Origin: Aquimonas voraii
GTDB lineage: Bacteria > Pseudomonadota > Gammaproteobacteria > Xanthomonadales > Xanthomonadaceae
Reading direction: 5' to 3'
NCBI RefSeq assembly: GCF_900101825.1
Contig: NZ_FNAG01000011.1
Coordinates: forward strand, 45,075-109,074
DNA length: 64,000 nt
Made by a program: the position numbers and the translations under genes. Below are positions 1-8,437 of the stretch, one piece after another (the first letter of the stretch is position 1; every line of letters starts with the position of its first letter). The notes beneath the pieces are model-generated. The model saw only the letters and a program-made list of their open reading frames with translations, had not been told where the DNA came from and made no database searches.

Positions 1-103
1 GCCCGACCAGCACGATCGCCAGCGCCGCGCTGATCTTGAGGCCCCAGAACGTGGCCAGCCCGACCCAGTCGATGCCGCTGCCGGCTTTGATCAACTCCTG
101 CAT
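1..103 (-). CDS. N-terminus of a probable MscS-family mechanosensitive channel (cut by window edge)
   Basis: Only the first 34 codons are present; the gene runs off the left edge. The ATG at 103 is preceded by a GGAGA ribosome binding site. The peptide has a short polar start, then Trp-Val-Gly-Leu and a hydrophobic helix ending in an Ala-Ala-Leu-Ala-Ile-Val-Leu-Val-Gly run. This is like the first membrane helix of small-conductance mechanosensitive channels, which gate ions on membrane tension in the inner membrane. The family call is an inference from a short stretch; another small membrane protein is possible. Confidence 0.45.
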   Translation of the reverse strand, partial: MQELIKAGSGIDWVGLATFWGLKISAALAIVLVG

Positions 104-223
104 CGTCTCTTCTCCGTGATGCGCGCGCCCGCGAGCTGCGGCACGCAAGACTTGGCACTCTAGAGAAATCGACCTTAGCGCCCTGTTATCGGATTGCCCT
201 TGAACCAGGAGGAGTACGCGGTG

Positions 224-1198
224 ATGCGCCAATTTTCGGTATCGGCCCGCCTGCAGGTTCTGCCGATCCTGCTGCTCCTGAGCGCATTGCTCATGGCGGG
301 TCTCGCGAGCGCCGACGGGCTGCCCGCGGTGGAGTCCGGCCGCATCGAGCGCCTCGAGTTCGCGCCTGCGGGCCTCGCGGCACGCAAGGTCGATGTCTGG
401 CTGCCAGCCGGTTATCCCAAGGACGCGCCCTACGCCACCCTCTACATGCACGACGGCCAGATGCTGTTCGACGCCGGCACGACCTGGAACGGGCAGGCTT
501 GGGAGGTCGAGCGCACCGCCGGCCCGCTCATCGCGTCGGGCGCGCTGCGGCCCTTCATCGTCGTCGGCATCTGGAACGCCGGCGAACACCGCTACCGCGA
601 CTACCTGCCGCAGCGCGTGTTCGAGGCCATGCCTGAAGACGCACGCGCGCGCTGGCGGGCGGCCGAGCGCGAGCCGGGGCAACCGCTGTTCGCCGGCCCG
701 CCTGCGGCCGACGCCTATGTCCGCTTCCTTGTCGGCGAGCTGCGCGAGGCGATCGAGTCACGCTACGCGGTCTCACGCGCATCGCAGGACCGCTTCCTGA
801 TGGGCTCGAGCATGGGCGGCCTGATCAGCCTCTACGCACTGCTCGAACGGCCCCGGCACTTCGGCGGCGCCGCCGCGCTGTCGACGCATTGGCCGGGCAG
901 CTTCGACCCCAAGGACGACAGCTTCGCGCAGGTGATGCGCGCCTACCTGCGTGAGCGCTTGCCAATTCTGGATCGGCAAAGGATCTGGATGGACCACGGC
1001 ACCGAAACCCTGGATGCGTTGTATCCGCCGCTGCAGCGCGAAGTCGACCTGGTGTTCCAAGCCTCGCCGCTGCCGCCCACGCAGTGGCAGAGCCGCGAAT
1101 ACCCCGGAACCAACCACAGCGAACAGGCTTGGGCTGCGCGACTCGCCGACCCGTTGCGTTTCCTGCTGGCGCCGGACAAGAAATTGGGTGGGCCCTGA
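224..1198 (+). CDS. Secreted alpha/beta-hydrolase, esterase D-like (PF00756 family)
   Basis: The protein has 324 residues. The start chosen is ATG 224 because AGGAGG lies about 9 bases upstream; a TTG at 194 would add ten residues without a site. Residues 1-30 form a signal peptide ending in Ala-Ser-Ala. The mature part has a Tyr-Met-His-Asp-Gly-Gln motif near residue 74, as in the putative-esterase family, and a Gly-Ser-Ser-Met-Gly-Gly nucleophile elbow near residues 193-198. A His in Thr-Asn-His-Ser near residue 298 is a candidate for the triad. The family hydrolyses acyl esters, including siderophore and S-formylglutathione esters, so the substrate is open. It stands alone, and its stop codon lies inside a REP-like palindrome. 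Confidence 0.8.
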   Translation: MRQFSVSARLQVLPILLLLSALLMAGLASADGLPAVESGRIERLEFAPAGLAARKVDVWLPAGYPKDAPYATLYMHDGQMLFDAGTTWNGQAWEVERTAGPLIASGALRPFIVVGIWNAGEHRYRDYLPQRVFEAMPEDARARWRAAEREPGQPLFAGPPAADAYVRFLVGELREAIESRYAVSRASQDRFLMGSSMGGLISLYALLERPRHFGGAAALSTHWPGSFDPKDDSFAQVMRAYLRERLPILDRQRIWMDHGTETLDALYPPLQREVDLVFQASPLPPTQWQSREYPGTNHSEQAWAARLADPLRFLLAPDKKLGGP

Positions 1199-1204
1199 CC
1201 CACC
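1187..1204. repeat. REP-like palindrome (single copy)
   Basis: GGTGGG and CCCACC arms flank CCCTGA. The unit overlaps the esterase stop codon and matches the two longer palindromes at 13257-13274 and 13356-13373. Confidence 0.6.
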
Positions 1205-1221
1205 ATGGCCTGAATCCTCGC

Positions 1222-1256
1222 CCCGCTGCCCGCTGCCCGCTGCCCGCTGCCCGCTG
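1222..1256. repeat. Tandem heptamer, CCCGCTG x5
   Basis: There are five perfect copies of a 7-base unit plus a partial sixth, in the gap between the esterase and the DUF6445 gene. No gene crosses it. The copy number may vary by replication slippage. Confidence 0.85.
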
Positions 1257-1424
1257 CCCGTCAGACGCTATTCGCTCGCCTCCAACCGCCAACCGCCAAC
1301 CGCGATGCGCCCTCTAGCGATAGCTGCGGGATGCGCGCCACCCGCTGTCCGCACTGCTGATTGCACTACTGGCTTGCCACTTATGGATCCTCGCGCGACC
1401 CTCGGAAGCCCTGCCAGTTTCCGC

Positions 1425-1448
1425 TTGCTGTTGCTGTTGCTGTTGCTG
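1425..1448. repeat. Tandem hexamer, TTGCTG x4
   Basis: There are four perfect copies about 65 bases upstream of the chosen start of the DUF6445 gene. A 6-base unit does not change a reading frame when it expands, so classical ON/OFF phase variation is not expected. Confidence 0.8.
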
Positions 1449-1513
1449 TTCGCCTTCCGCCCGCACTCCAGCATCGCCTCGACGCCCGCATTCGCACTCC
1501 CGGCCGCCCACGC

Positions 1514-2224
1514 ATGTTCAATCCGAATCCCACGCGCCACATCGTTCCCCTGCACGACGGCCACGTCTGCCTCGTCTTCGACGACGTGCTGCTCGATCCT
1601 CAGGCCTGGATCGACACCGCCATCCAGCACCGTGCGCGCTTCGTCGAGGGCGCCTGGAACGCCTATCCCGGCCCCGAGCTGCCGCTGGCCGCCGAGGTCA
1701 CCGATCGCCTCTGCGACTTCTTCGCCCTGCACGCGCGCTCGGCGCTCGGCGCACGCCGCACCCTGCGCGCACACAGCCGCTTCGCCCTTGTGACCCGCGC
1801 GCCGGAAACGCTCGCACCCTGCCAGCGCTTCTGCCACCGCGATCGCCTGAGCAGCGAGCCCGGCACCGTGGTCGCGGCCAGCGTGCTTTACCTGTTCGAT
1901 CGCCCTGAACTGGGCGGCACCAGCTTCTACCGCCCGCGCCGCCCCATGCCGGAGATCGAGGCCCTGGTGCAGGATTCCGTCCGCCTCACCCCCGAGGCCT
2001 TCAACGCCCGCTACCCAGACATCGCGCCCGGCTATATGCGCGAAGGCAACCCCTGGTTCGAGCACATCGCCACCGTTACACCGCGCTTCAACCGGTTGAT
2101 CGTCTACCGCGGCGATCTGTTCCACAGCGGCGACATCGCGAGGCCAGACCTGCTCAGCGCCGATCCGGCGCTGGGGCGGTTGACGGTGAACGGGTTCTTT
2201 ACCTGTCGGGCGGCGTTGGGGTAG
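1514..2224 (+). CDS. DUF6445 family protein, 2OG/Fe(II)-oxygenase-like
   Basis: The protein has 236 residues from ATG 1514; the frame is open further upstream, but that part is low-complexity repeat sequence. A His-Arg-Asp near residues 108-110, a Leu-Phe-His-Ser-Gly-Asp near residue 203 and a Gly-Arg-Leu-Thr near residue 222 match the order of iron ligands (HxD...H) and the 2-oxoglutarate-binding Arg of prolyl-4-hydroxylase-like enzymes. DUF6445 proteins have this shape and no fixed function; in related bacteria they often sit near tryptophan-halogenase-like and TonB receptor genes, but none is here. There is no signal peptide, so it is probably cytoplasmic. The family call is fairly sure and the chemistry is inferred. 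Confidence 0.65.
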   Translation: MFNPNPTRHIVPLHDGHVCLVFDDVLLDPQAWIDTAIQHRARFVEGAWNAYPGPELPLAAEVTDRLCDFFALHARSALGARRTLRAHSRFALVTRAPETLAPCQRFCHRDRLSSEPGTVVAASVLYLFDRPELGGTSFYRPRRPMPEIEALVQDSVRLTPEAFNARYPDIAPGYMREGNPWFEHIATVTPRFNRLIVYRGDLFHSGDIARPDLLSADPALGRLTVNGFFTCRAALG

Positions 2225-2420
2225 GGAGCTCTGCATTCAAAGAACTCGCCGAATCATCCACGTCATCTGAGCGTTCGGCGGCATGACAAGGTGTGAGGCT
2301 CCGCGGCTGGCGTGCTGACAGGTGCCGCCGTTGCGAGGTCTTCGCCGAAGCCCTCAAGAAGCGTGTTGCGATTCGGAGTTGAATCCGCCGCAGAATACAG
2401 GAGATTGATTTCAATGCTTC

Positions 2421-3692
2421 TTATTCAAAGCCATCCGCAAAGACCAGGTTCTGAAATTCGAATGCGCCTACGTCCACAGTTGCTACCCCATTCCCATCAC
2501 CATCATCGATTCTGCGTTTTCCATCGATATCGCTAGCCGTGGACACGTAGTCATTGAAACCGCGATCCACACCCAGAGAGGTCGCTGAAAGCATGAAACT
2601 GCTTGGCTCGAACGTAGGCACCCCGGCGAAATTATCATCACTACCAAGCGCATTCGAACAAAGCCCCGCGAATTCGGAACTGCCTCCGCTGTCGATCATG
2701 TTGTTGCGAATCACCGGAGGAAATGGATCATTGAAATTTCCGCAGCTCACCACGCCACTAGTGGCAGTGCTGTTGACCATCAAATTGTTGGCGATACGTG
2801 CGTTTCTATCATATCCATCGGCGTAAACGGCTGCGCCTTGGGTGGCACTATTGTTGATCATGGTATTGCCGATGAGCCATACGCCTCGTTCGCCAGAAGG
2901 CACCAACCAGTATACCGCGCCGCCTCGGCCACCTGCAGATGAGGTAAAGTTGCCTTGAAACAGGTTGTTCTCAATGAGCGCGTCGGAGCTATTGACTGCC
3001 GCAATGCCGCCGCCTTCTAGCGGTGCCGAGTTATTGCGGATCGTGTTACCAATGATGCGAACTGGGCCGGATGCGAAAAGGTAAATCCCGCCGCCCGATA
3101 GAAAAGAGGGGGTGCTATTCCCTTCAATCAAATTGCCGATGATCTCCGTGCAAAGAGAAGCCGAGCACCCATTGCCCCTCACTTCTATGCCGCCACCGCC
3201 TCCGCCGCCGCTGACCAATCCACTGTTTGTGTTGTTTCGAATAATGTTATGGCGAATTAGAGGGCTGGAAAAGCCGATGCTGATGCCGTTTCCGGTGCCG
3301 CCGCGATTGTTTTGGATGATGTTGTTAATGATCGTGGGGCTACCGTTGATGTCTATACCGCCTGCACCGGTGCTCACGCCGCCCTGAACCGTGAATCCAT
3401 CTAGGACTGCGGCTCTATCGACATTTGTAAAAACAACAACTGCGCCGTTTCCACTTGTAGAGCCATCAATCACCGTGGAGCTAGCCCCAGACATGCTTCT
3501 TAGTTCAAGGTTCTTGTTGAACTGGATGCGCTCTAGATAGGTGCCGGGAGCGACGTAAACAGTATCGCCAATGTTCGCGGCATTAATGGCTGCTTGGATG
3601 GTCGCAAAGTCTTGAGGAACCAACAGTGTGGCTGCGTCAATTGATGTAGAAGCCAGCAAAAATAAACTTAAACCAAACGTCGAATAACGCAT
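2421..3692 (-). CDS. Secreted right-handed beta-helix protein with C-terminal FADGFE motif
   Basis: The protein has 423 residues. The ATG at 3692 follows a GGAG site. A signal peptide (about residues 1-20, ending Ser-Ile-Asp-Ala) is followed by the Pro-Gln-Asp-Phe-Ala-Thr-Ile-Gln-Ala-Ala-Ile motif typical of pectate-lyase-like and polymorphic outer-membrane beta-helix proteins. Many Asn-Asn-Xaa-Ile/Ile-Xaa-Asn-Asn turns follow. The last eight residues contain Phe-Ala-Asp-Gly-Phe-Glu. No catalytic residues for a polysaccharide lyase are evident, so binding or structural roles are equally likely. The gene is visibly richer in A and T than its neighbours, which suggests recent acquisition. Confidence 0.7.
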   Translation of the reverse strand: MRYSTFGLSLFLLASTSIDAATLLVPQDFATIQAAINAANIGDTVYVAPGTYLERIQFNKNLELRSMSGASSTVIDGSTSGNGAVVVFTNVDRAAVLDGFTVQGGVSTGAGGIDINGSPTIINNIIQNNRGGTGNGISIGFSSPLIRHNIIRNNTNSGLVSGGGGGGGIEVRGNGCSASLCTEIIGNLIEGNSTPSFLSGGGIYLFASGPVRIIGNTIRNNSAPLEGGGIAAVNSSDALIENNLFQGNFTSSAGGRGGAVYWLVPSGERGVWLIGNTMINNSATQGAAVYADGYDRNARIANNLMVNSTATSGVVSCGNFNDPFPPVIRNNMIDSGGSSEFAGLCSNALGSDDNFAGVPTFEPSSFMLSATSLGVDRGFNDYVSTASDIDGKRRIDDGDGNGVATVDVGAFEFQNLVFADGFE

Positions 3693-4145
3693 GCTTCACT
3701 CCAAAAGTAAGAAACAACCGTAAATGCTAGCGGCATTCTGTGCGCGTAGCTCTCGCCAAAAACCTTTGCTCAGTGCGAAGTCGTCTGGTGGAATGCCTCG
3801 CGCACAAATTCAAGCAGCAGTGGGTCTGTGTGACTGCAGATCATTCGCCGAGCGCTATCCAAGAACCACGCTCGCAGCCGGTTTATTTGAAGCGCGCGAT
3901 CGGAAGCGCACCGTCGTGCAAGAAGTATGGGGACTTCAAACAACTTGGCCCGGCACCTTAACGGGCAGTCGGCGGCGGGTCAAGGGATCGGTGTGCCTGT
4001 GTTGAGGGCGGCGTTGAGGAGTCTTCCGGTGGCTTGATGGGGGCAGAATCAGATACGAATCGCTACATTCCTCTTCAGCTGGCTGGTCTCAGTCTGACGA
4101 GCAGCACTCCCCGCACGAGTTAAAGCTGTCCCGATCCGAACCCGC
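3693..4145. other. Gene-poor stretch upstream of the Rhs island
   Basis: About 450 bases without a convincing gene. Short frames (for example 3740-3961, 73 codons) have no ribosome binding site and no recognisable motif. The first part must hold the beta-helix gene's promoter; the remainder looks like degraded island-edge sequence. Confidence 0.5.
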
Positions 4146-4225
4146 CCGCTCTCTGACAACCCGCCTCACCAATTCGCGCTCGGCTAGCGGCTGATTTCGG
4201 AGCCGCGCCGGCCGCAAAATCCGCG
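4146..4225. repeat. Rhs-boundary sequence, copy A
   Basis: It starts CCGCTCTCTGACAAC and continues through GCTGATT-T-CG-G-AGCC to GGCCGC. The same order of blocks is at 10418-10473, in front of the second Rhs fragment (14 of 15 and 13 of 15 bases identical in the two best blocks). Here it runs straight into Rhs coding sequence that has lost its 5' end. Confidence 0.55.
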
Positions 4226-4284
4226 AGAGCGGCCCGCGCCCGGGCCAGTTCGTCGACTACACGCTGGACGCGGCCGGCAACCGC

Positions 4285-7200
4285 GTGGGCATCAGCGATG
4301 CCGCGGGTCGCGACATCGTCAACACCTTCGATGCGCTGAACCGTCTGGAGACCAGCACCGACGGCATCGGCCTGATCGAGCGTCTGCGCTACGACGCCGA
4401 CAGCCGCGTGCTCTCGCGCGAGAACGGCCGCGGCGAGGTGACGGGTTTCGAGTACAACGCCCTCGGCCACGAGATCCTGCGCACGCTGCCGCCGAACCAG
4501 AGCGGCGCGCGCGAGCTTGAGTTCGAGCCCGGCATCCACGGCGAGGTGCTGGCCGAGACCGACGCCAACGGCAACACCACCACGCACAGCTACGACGGCC
4601 TGGGCCGCCGCGTGCTCAGCACCCTGCCGGCGGTGCCGGCCGGGCCGGACAGCGGCAACACCCGCCGCTGGAGCTACGACCGCGTCGGCAACCTGCTGAG
4701 CCACACCGACGCGGCCGACCGCGCCACCACCTGGCGCTACAGCCCGCGCAACCAGCGCATCGAGCAGACCGACCCGAGCCCGCCGGGCCATACCCAGACC
4801 TGGGACTACGACGTCGCCGACAACCTGCAGCGCCACGTCGACCGCCGCGGCATCGTCCACACCCAGCGCCACGACGGCGAGAACCGGGTGATCGAGCGCA
4901 CGCGCGACGGCCTGCGCATCGAAGCCCTGGCCTACGACGGCCCGGGCCGGGTGCAAAAGCGCACCGACGCGCGCGACGAAGACACGACCTACACCTACGA
5001 CCCTGCGGGCAGTGTGCTCACCGAAACCCGAGCGTTAGGCTTTGTGCAGCGCTGGACCTATTGGCCCTGGGGCAGCCCGAAGACCCACACCGACGCCGAC
5101 GGCCTCGTCCGCAGCTTCGAGTACGACGCCCGCCAGCGCCTCACGAAAGAAACCGACCCCGCCGGCGCCATCACCACCCACGGCTACGACCTTGCCGACC
5201 ACCGCACGCGGACCACGCGCCCCGGCGCGGCTGAGTGGACCTACGCCTTTGATGCCGACGGCAAGCTGATCGAAGTCGAGAGCCCCGAGGGCCACCGCAC
5301 CGTCTACGAGCACGACGCCCACGGCAACCGCACCGTCCAGCGCAACGCCGGCGGCATCGTCACCCGCTTCGCCTACGACGCCCGCCACCGCGTCACCGCC
5401 ATCGACCACCCGATCGGCGGCGACGAGGGCTTTGCCTACAACGGCGAGGGCGAACTCACCGCCCACACCGACCGCGCCGGCCAGCGCATCGAGATCGAGC
5501 GCGACGGCCTGGGCCGCATCACCGAGCGTCGCTACACCGCCGCCGCCCCCGGCGACATCCACCGCGAAGTCTTCGCCCTCGACGGCGACGGCCGGCCGAC
5601 CACGCTCAGCCAGTACGGCGCCGCCGACGGCCCGCAGCACGTGCAGCGCCGCTACGACGGCCAGGGCCGCCTGATCGAAGAAGACGACCGCTTCAACCAG
5701 CGCAGCACCTGGACCTACGATGAGGCCGGCAACCGCCTGAGCCTGACCGACCCGGCCGGCACCACGACCACCGCGCCCGACCGCCTCAACCGCATCGCCC
5801 GCCAGACCACGGCCGCGGGCAGCACGGAACTCAGCTACAGCAGCGCCGGCCGCCTGCAACAGATCACCCACCCGAACGGCGCGCGCAGCGAAACCCGCTA
5901 CGACGCCGCCGGCCGCATCGAGCGCATCACCCACTACCAGGGCAGCAGCGAAGTCGCACGCTTCGAATACACCTACGACGCGCGCGGCAACAGAATCGAA
6001 GAGCGCCGCATCGACGCCAGTGGCACCCAGCACACGACCTACGACTACGACCGGGACGACCGCCTCACCGGCACCACCGTCACCGCACCCGGCGGCAGCG
6101 TCACCGAAACCCGCTACACGCTGGACGACGTCGGCAACCGGGCGCGAGAAGTCGTACGCCGCAACGGCGCCACCGTCAGCGACATCGCCTACACCTACCA
6201 GGCCCACCAGCGCCTGACCGAAGCCCGCGACAGCGTCAGCGGGGTCCTCACCGAGTACGCCTACGACGCCCGCGGCCACCTGGTGAGCGAAACCCGCAAC
6301 GGCCAAACCACCACCTACCGCCCGAACGCGCAGGACCGCCTCGCCACCCTGACCCTGCCCGGCGCGCCGCCGGTGCAAATCGACTACGCCTACGACAGCG
6401 AAGGCAAACGCGTCGAACGCCGCACCCCGACCGAACTGACCCGCTTCGGCTGGGACGGCGAGACGCTACGCCGCGAAACCAACGCCGCGAACAACGTCAT
6501 CGAAGCGCACGACTGGGCGGCGGGCAGAATCCTCAGCAGCCGGCGACTCAACGACACCCGCTACGCCCAGCACGACGCGCTCAGAAGCCCGATCCGCTGG
6601 AGCCAAAGCACCGGCGCCGAACAAGGTCAACTGCGCTACGACGCCTGGGGCGAAACCACCGAAACGAGCCCCGACCTCCCGCGCATCGCCTACACCGGCC
6701 ACTACCGGGAGCGCGAAGGCGGCAGCTACTACGCGCAGCAGCGGAACTACCGGCCGGGGTTGGGGCGGTTCAATCGAATCGACCCGTGGTCGGGCAACGA
6801 AACCAACCCGATCACGCTGAACAAGTACCTGTATCCGAACGGGAATCCGCTGGCTTACATCGATCCGGATGGCTTGCGCTCGGTCAGCACGATGATCGAC
6901 GACGCGGCCGAAGGCTGTGGCCCAGTGAGCTGTGCCGGATGGGCAATGCTGTACGGCGCGTACCACGTCGGCACGCTCGGCTTCGCCGGCATTCACGACC
7001 CTGCGCGCGATGCCTACAGCGCGGGAGAGATTGATGGCACGCAGTACGCCACCCATACCGCTGGGGCCTTGGCGATCACCGCCGTCAGCGCGACAGGCGT
7101 CGGCAGCGGCGCCCGGGTCGTTGCGGGTGCGACCACAGTAGTTGGACGAGTAGGGGCAGGCGCGGCAGTTGGTGCGGCCACGGGCGGCGGCCTCGACGCA

Positions 7201-7938
7201 GCAACCCAAGGCCTGTCCATCGCGACCGGCGTGCAGGAAGGCTACGATCTGAACCGGACGCGAAACGCCACGCTGTTGGGCGGCGCGCTGGGCGGGAGCG
7301 TTGCGGGTGCGGGCCACTTGGTCCAGAGCCGACAGCAGGCGTCAGCGCTGAGTGCGGAGGCTGCGGCTCGACGTGTCGTTCGGACGCCCTCGGACGGCGC
7401 TGAGCGGCTCGCAGTGCAGCAGGGCAAGCCAATAGTTGTCACAGAAAATGCGGAGTCCTTGGATGCAGCGGTGTTCGGGCCGACGATCGGAAAGTCCGAA
7501 TACAGGGATTGGGCAGCGTTCAATGCTGAAGCATATCGGCGCTATCAGTCCTATGTGGACGATGCGTACGATGCAGCCATCGCGGCAGAGAGCGAAGGGC
7601 TGTTGAGGGGAAACAAAAACACCCGTATTGGAGACTTTGTCGACCGACAGAGTCGAGATGAGTTTCTCGACTGGCTTGCGTCAGAGGGCATCTCTGAGGG
7701 GGCGGAAAGCGTGATAAAGGTGAATCGATGGTTGCGGGACCCCGCAGGTACGGGGAATTATGTACGGCCTGATATTCAACTGCCTGGAATAATCATGGAT
7801 GCGACGGTTGGAAGAAAGCCGCCAGGGACTTTGCAGGTCATGAAGAATGCTCTCTATTCAAATGGATTGCCAACTACGGTAGTCCGACCAAGTCAGCGTA
7901 GTGGCAGTTGTACGGTTTTGGGGTGCTCGGATCAATGA
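4285..7938 (+). CDS. Rhs/YD-repeat polymorphic toxin, 5'-truncated, with variable C-terminal toxin
   Basis: The frame is open from 4195 and the first usable start is GTG 4285 with no ribosome binding site. There is no signal peptide, PAAR or other N-terminal module, so the 5' end is missing. Residues 1 to about 800 are YD repeats that build the Rhs shell. The Rhs core end (Tyr-Tyr-Ala-Gln-Gln-Arg-Asn-Tyr...Ile-Asp-Pro-Asp-Gly-Leu) ends at residue 864. A Gly/Ala-rich pretoxin stretch follows to about residue 1020. The tip is about 170 residues, is less GC-rich, and carries Arg-Pro-Asp-Ile...Asp-Ala-Thr-Val-Gly-Arg-Lys near residues 1160-1180. That spacing could be a PD-(D/E)xK-type nuclease site, which is inference only. 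In such systems the tip kills competing cells after delivery. The stop overlaps the next gene. Confidence 0.8.
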   Translation: MGISDAAGRDIVNTFDALNRLETSTDGIGLIERLRYDADSRVLSRENGRGEVTGFEYNALGHEILRTLPPNQSGARELEFEPGIHGEVLAETDANGNTTTHSYDGLGRRVLSTLPAVPAGPDSGNTRRWSYDRVGNLLSHTDAADRATTWRYSPRNQRIEQTDPSPPGHTQTWDYDVADNLQRHVDRRGIVHTQRHDGENRVIERTRDGLRIEALAYDGPGRVQKRTDARDEDTTYTYDPAGSVLTETRALGFVQRWTYWPWGSPKTHTDADGLVRSFEYDARQRLTKETDPAGAITTHGYDLADHRTRTTRPGAAEWTYAFDADGKLIEVESPEGHRTVYEHDAHGNRTVQRNAGGIVTRFAYDARHRVTAIDHPIGGDEGFAYNGEGELTAHTDRAGQRIEIERDGLGRITERRYTAAAPGDIHREVFALDGDGRPTTLSQYGAADGPQHVQRRYDGQGRLIEEDDRFNQRSTWTYDEAGNRLSLTDPAGTTTTAPDRLNRIARQTTAAGSTELSYSSAGRLQQITHPNGARSETRYDAAGRIERITHYQGSSEVARFEYTYDARGNRIEERRIDASGTQHTTYDYDRDDRLTGTTVTAPGGSVTETRYTLDDVGNRAREVVRRNGATVSDIAYTYQAHQRLTEARDSVSGVLTEYAYDARGHLVSETRNGQTTTYRPNAQDRLATLTLPGAPPVQIDYAYDSEGKRVERRTPTELTRFGWDGETLRRETNAANNVIEAHDWAAGRILSSRRLNDTRYAQHDALRSPIRWSQSTGAEQGQLRYDAWGETTETSPDLPRIAYTGHYREREGGSYYAQQRNYRPGLGRFNRIDPWSGNETNPITLNKYLYPNGNPLAYIDPDGLRSVSTMIDDAAEGCGPVSCAGWAMLYGAYHVGTLGFAGIHDPARDAYSAGEIDGTQYATHTAGALAITAVSATGVGSGARVVAGATTVVGRVGAGAAVGAATGGGLDAATQGLSIATGVQEGYDLNRTRNATLLGGALGGSVAGAGHLVQSRQQASALSAEAAARRVVRTPSDGAERLAVQQGKPIVVTENAESLDAAVFGPTIGKSEYRDWAAFNAEAYRRYQSYVDDAYDAAIAAESEGLLRGNKNTRIGDFVDRQSRDEFLDWLASEGISEGAESVIKVNRWLRDPAGTGNYVRPDIQLPGIIMDATVGRKPPGTLQVMKNALYSNGLPTTVVRPSQRSGSCTVLGCSDQ

Positions 7939-8246
7939 CTCGCTATGTTCGTTCGCTACGTGGACTGCGCGACTTTATCGCTACCGTTGTTTTGAGCGCG
8001 CCGGACAGATTTCGGTATAGAGATCATCGTCCAGAAGATGATCAGCTCTCACTTGATCGAGCTTTCGCTGAGCTTCGTGCTGGATTGGAGTTTGTCGAGC
8101 CCAGGGCAGAAGATGCGGAACTACACGCGCGTTTGATTGCAACGCTGGATGCATCGAAGTCAGCCTATCTTGCCGGGGAGCGCAAAAAGGGGGCCCACCT
8201 ATTGCAGGATTTTCAGGACATGATTTTTGGTCCTCAAGAGCCGTGA
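7935..8246 (+). CDS. Probable immunity protein to the Rhs toxin tip
   Basis: The protein has 103 residues. Its ATG overlaps the toxin stop codon (ATGA), so it is translationally coupled to the toxin, the usual place for a cognate immunity gene. It is a small, charged, probably helical cytoplasmic protein with an Ala-Phe-Ala-Glu-Leu-Arg-Ala-Gly segment and no signal peptide or membrane helix. Such proteins bind and block the toxin in kin cells. I cannot assign a numbered Imm family. The immunity role rests on position, size and composition. Confidence 0.7.
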   Translation: MTRYVRSLRGLRDFIATVVLSAPDRFRYRDHRPEDDQLSLDRAFAELRAGLEFVEPRAEDAELHARLIATLDASKSAYLAGERKKGAHLLQDFQDMIFGPQEP

Positions 8247-8437
8247 GGGTGGACTCCGAAGGCTGGGTGCACTTAGGTGTAAGGTTTCGGACGATCAAGA
8301 AGCTGCCTGGCGAAGAGTCTCCAAGATTGCTCAAGTTCCAAGAAATGGCGCTTCTTGCAAAGAAGGCTGCACTTGATGCTTTGCGGGCGCACTCGCCTCC
8401 TGAGACCGCCGTCTCCATCTTGAGGGCAAGTCAGTGA
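8243..8437 (+). CDS. Small coupled protein behind the immunity gene, unknown function
   Basis: The protein has 64 residues and a GTG start that overlaps the preceding stop (GTGA). It is basic and Ala/Leu-rich, and could be a helical hairpin. No known domain is recognised. The double overlap with its neighbours is the main support that it is translated. It may be a second subunit of the immunity function, or the split-off C-terminal part of a longer immunity protein. Confidence 0.5.
   Translation: MRVDSEGWVHLGVRFRTIKKLPGEESPRLLKFQEMALLAKKAALDALRAHSPPETAVSILRASQ

Noticed and set aside
1222..1448. Tandem repeats as a CRISPR array or phase-variation switch
   Set aside because: Units are 7 and 6 bases with no spacers. 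The hexamer cannot shift a frame and the heptamer is outside any gene.
3740..3961. 73-codon frame upstream of the Rhs island as a small gene
   Set aside because: No ribosome binding site, no recognisable motif and overlapping alternative frames of similar length.
5035..6378. 447-codon minus-strand frame inside the Rhs gene
   Set aside because: It is the mirror of the repetitive Rhs codons (Val/Ala/Gly-rich) with no domain.
4285..6850. Rhs YD repeats as a DNA repeat array
   Set aside because: The periodicity is at protein level and the DNA units differ; they are part of one coding frame.
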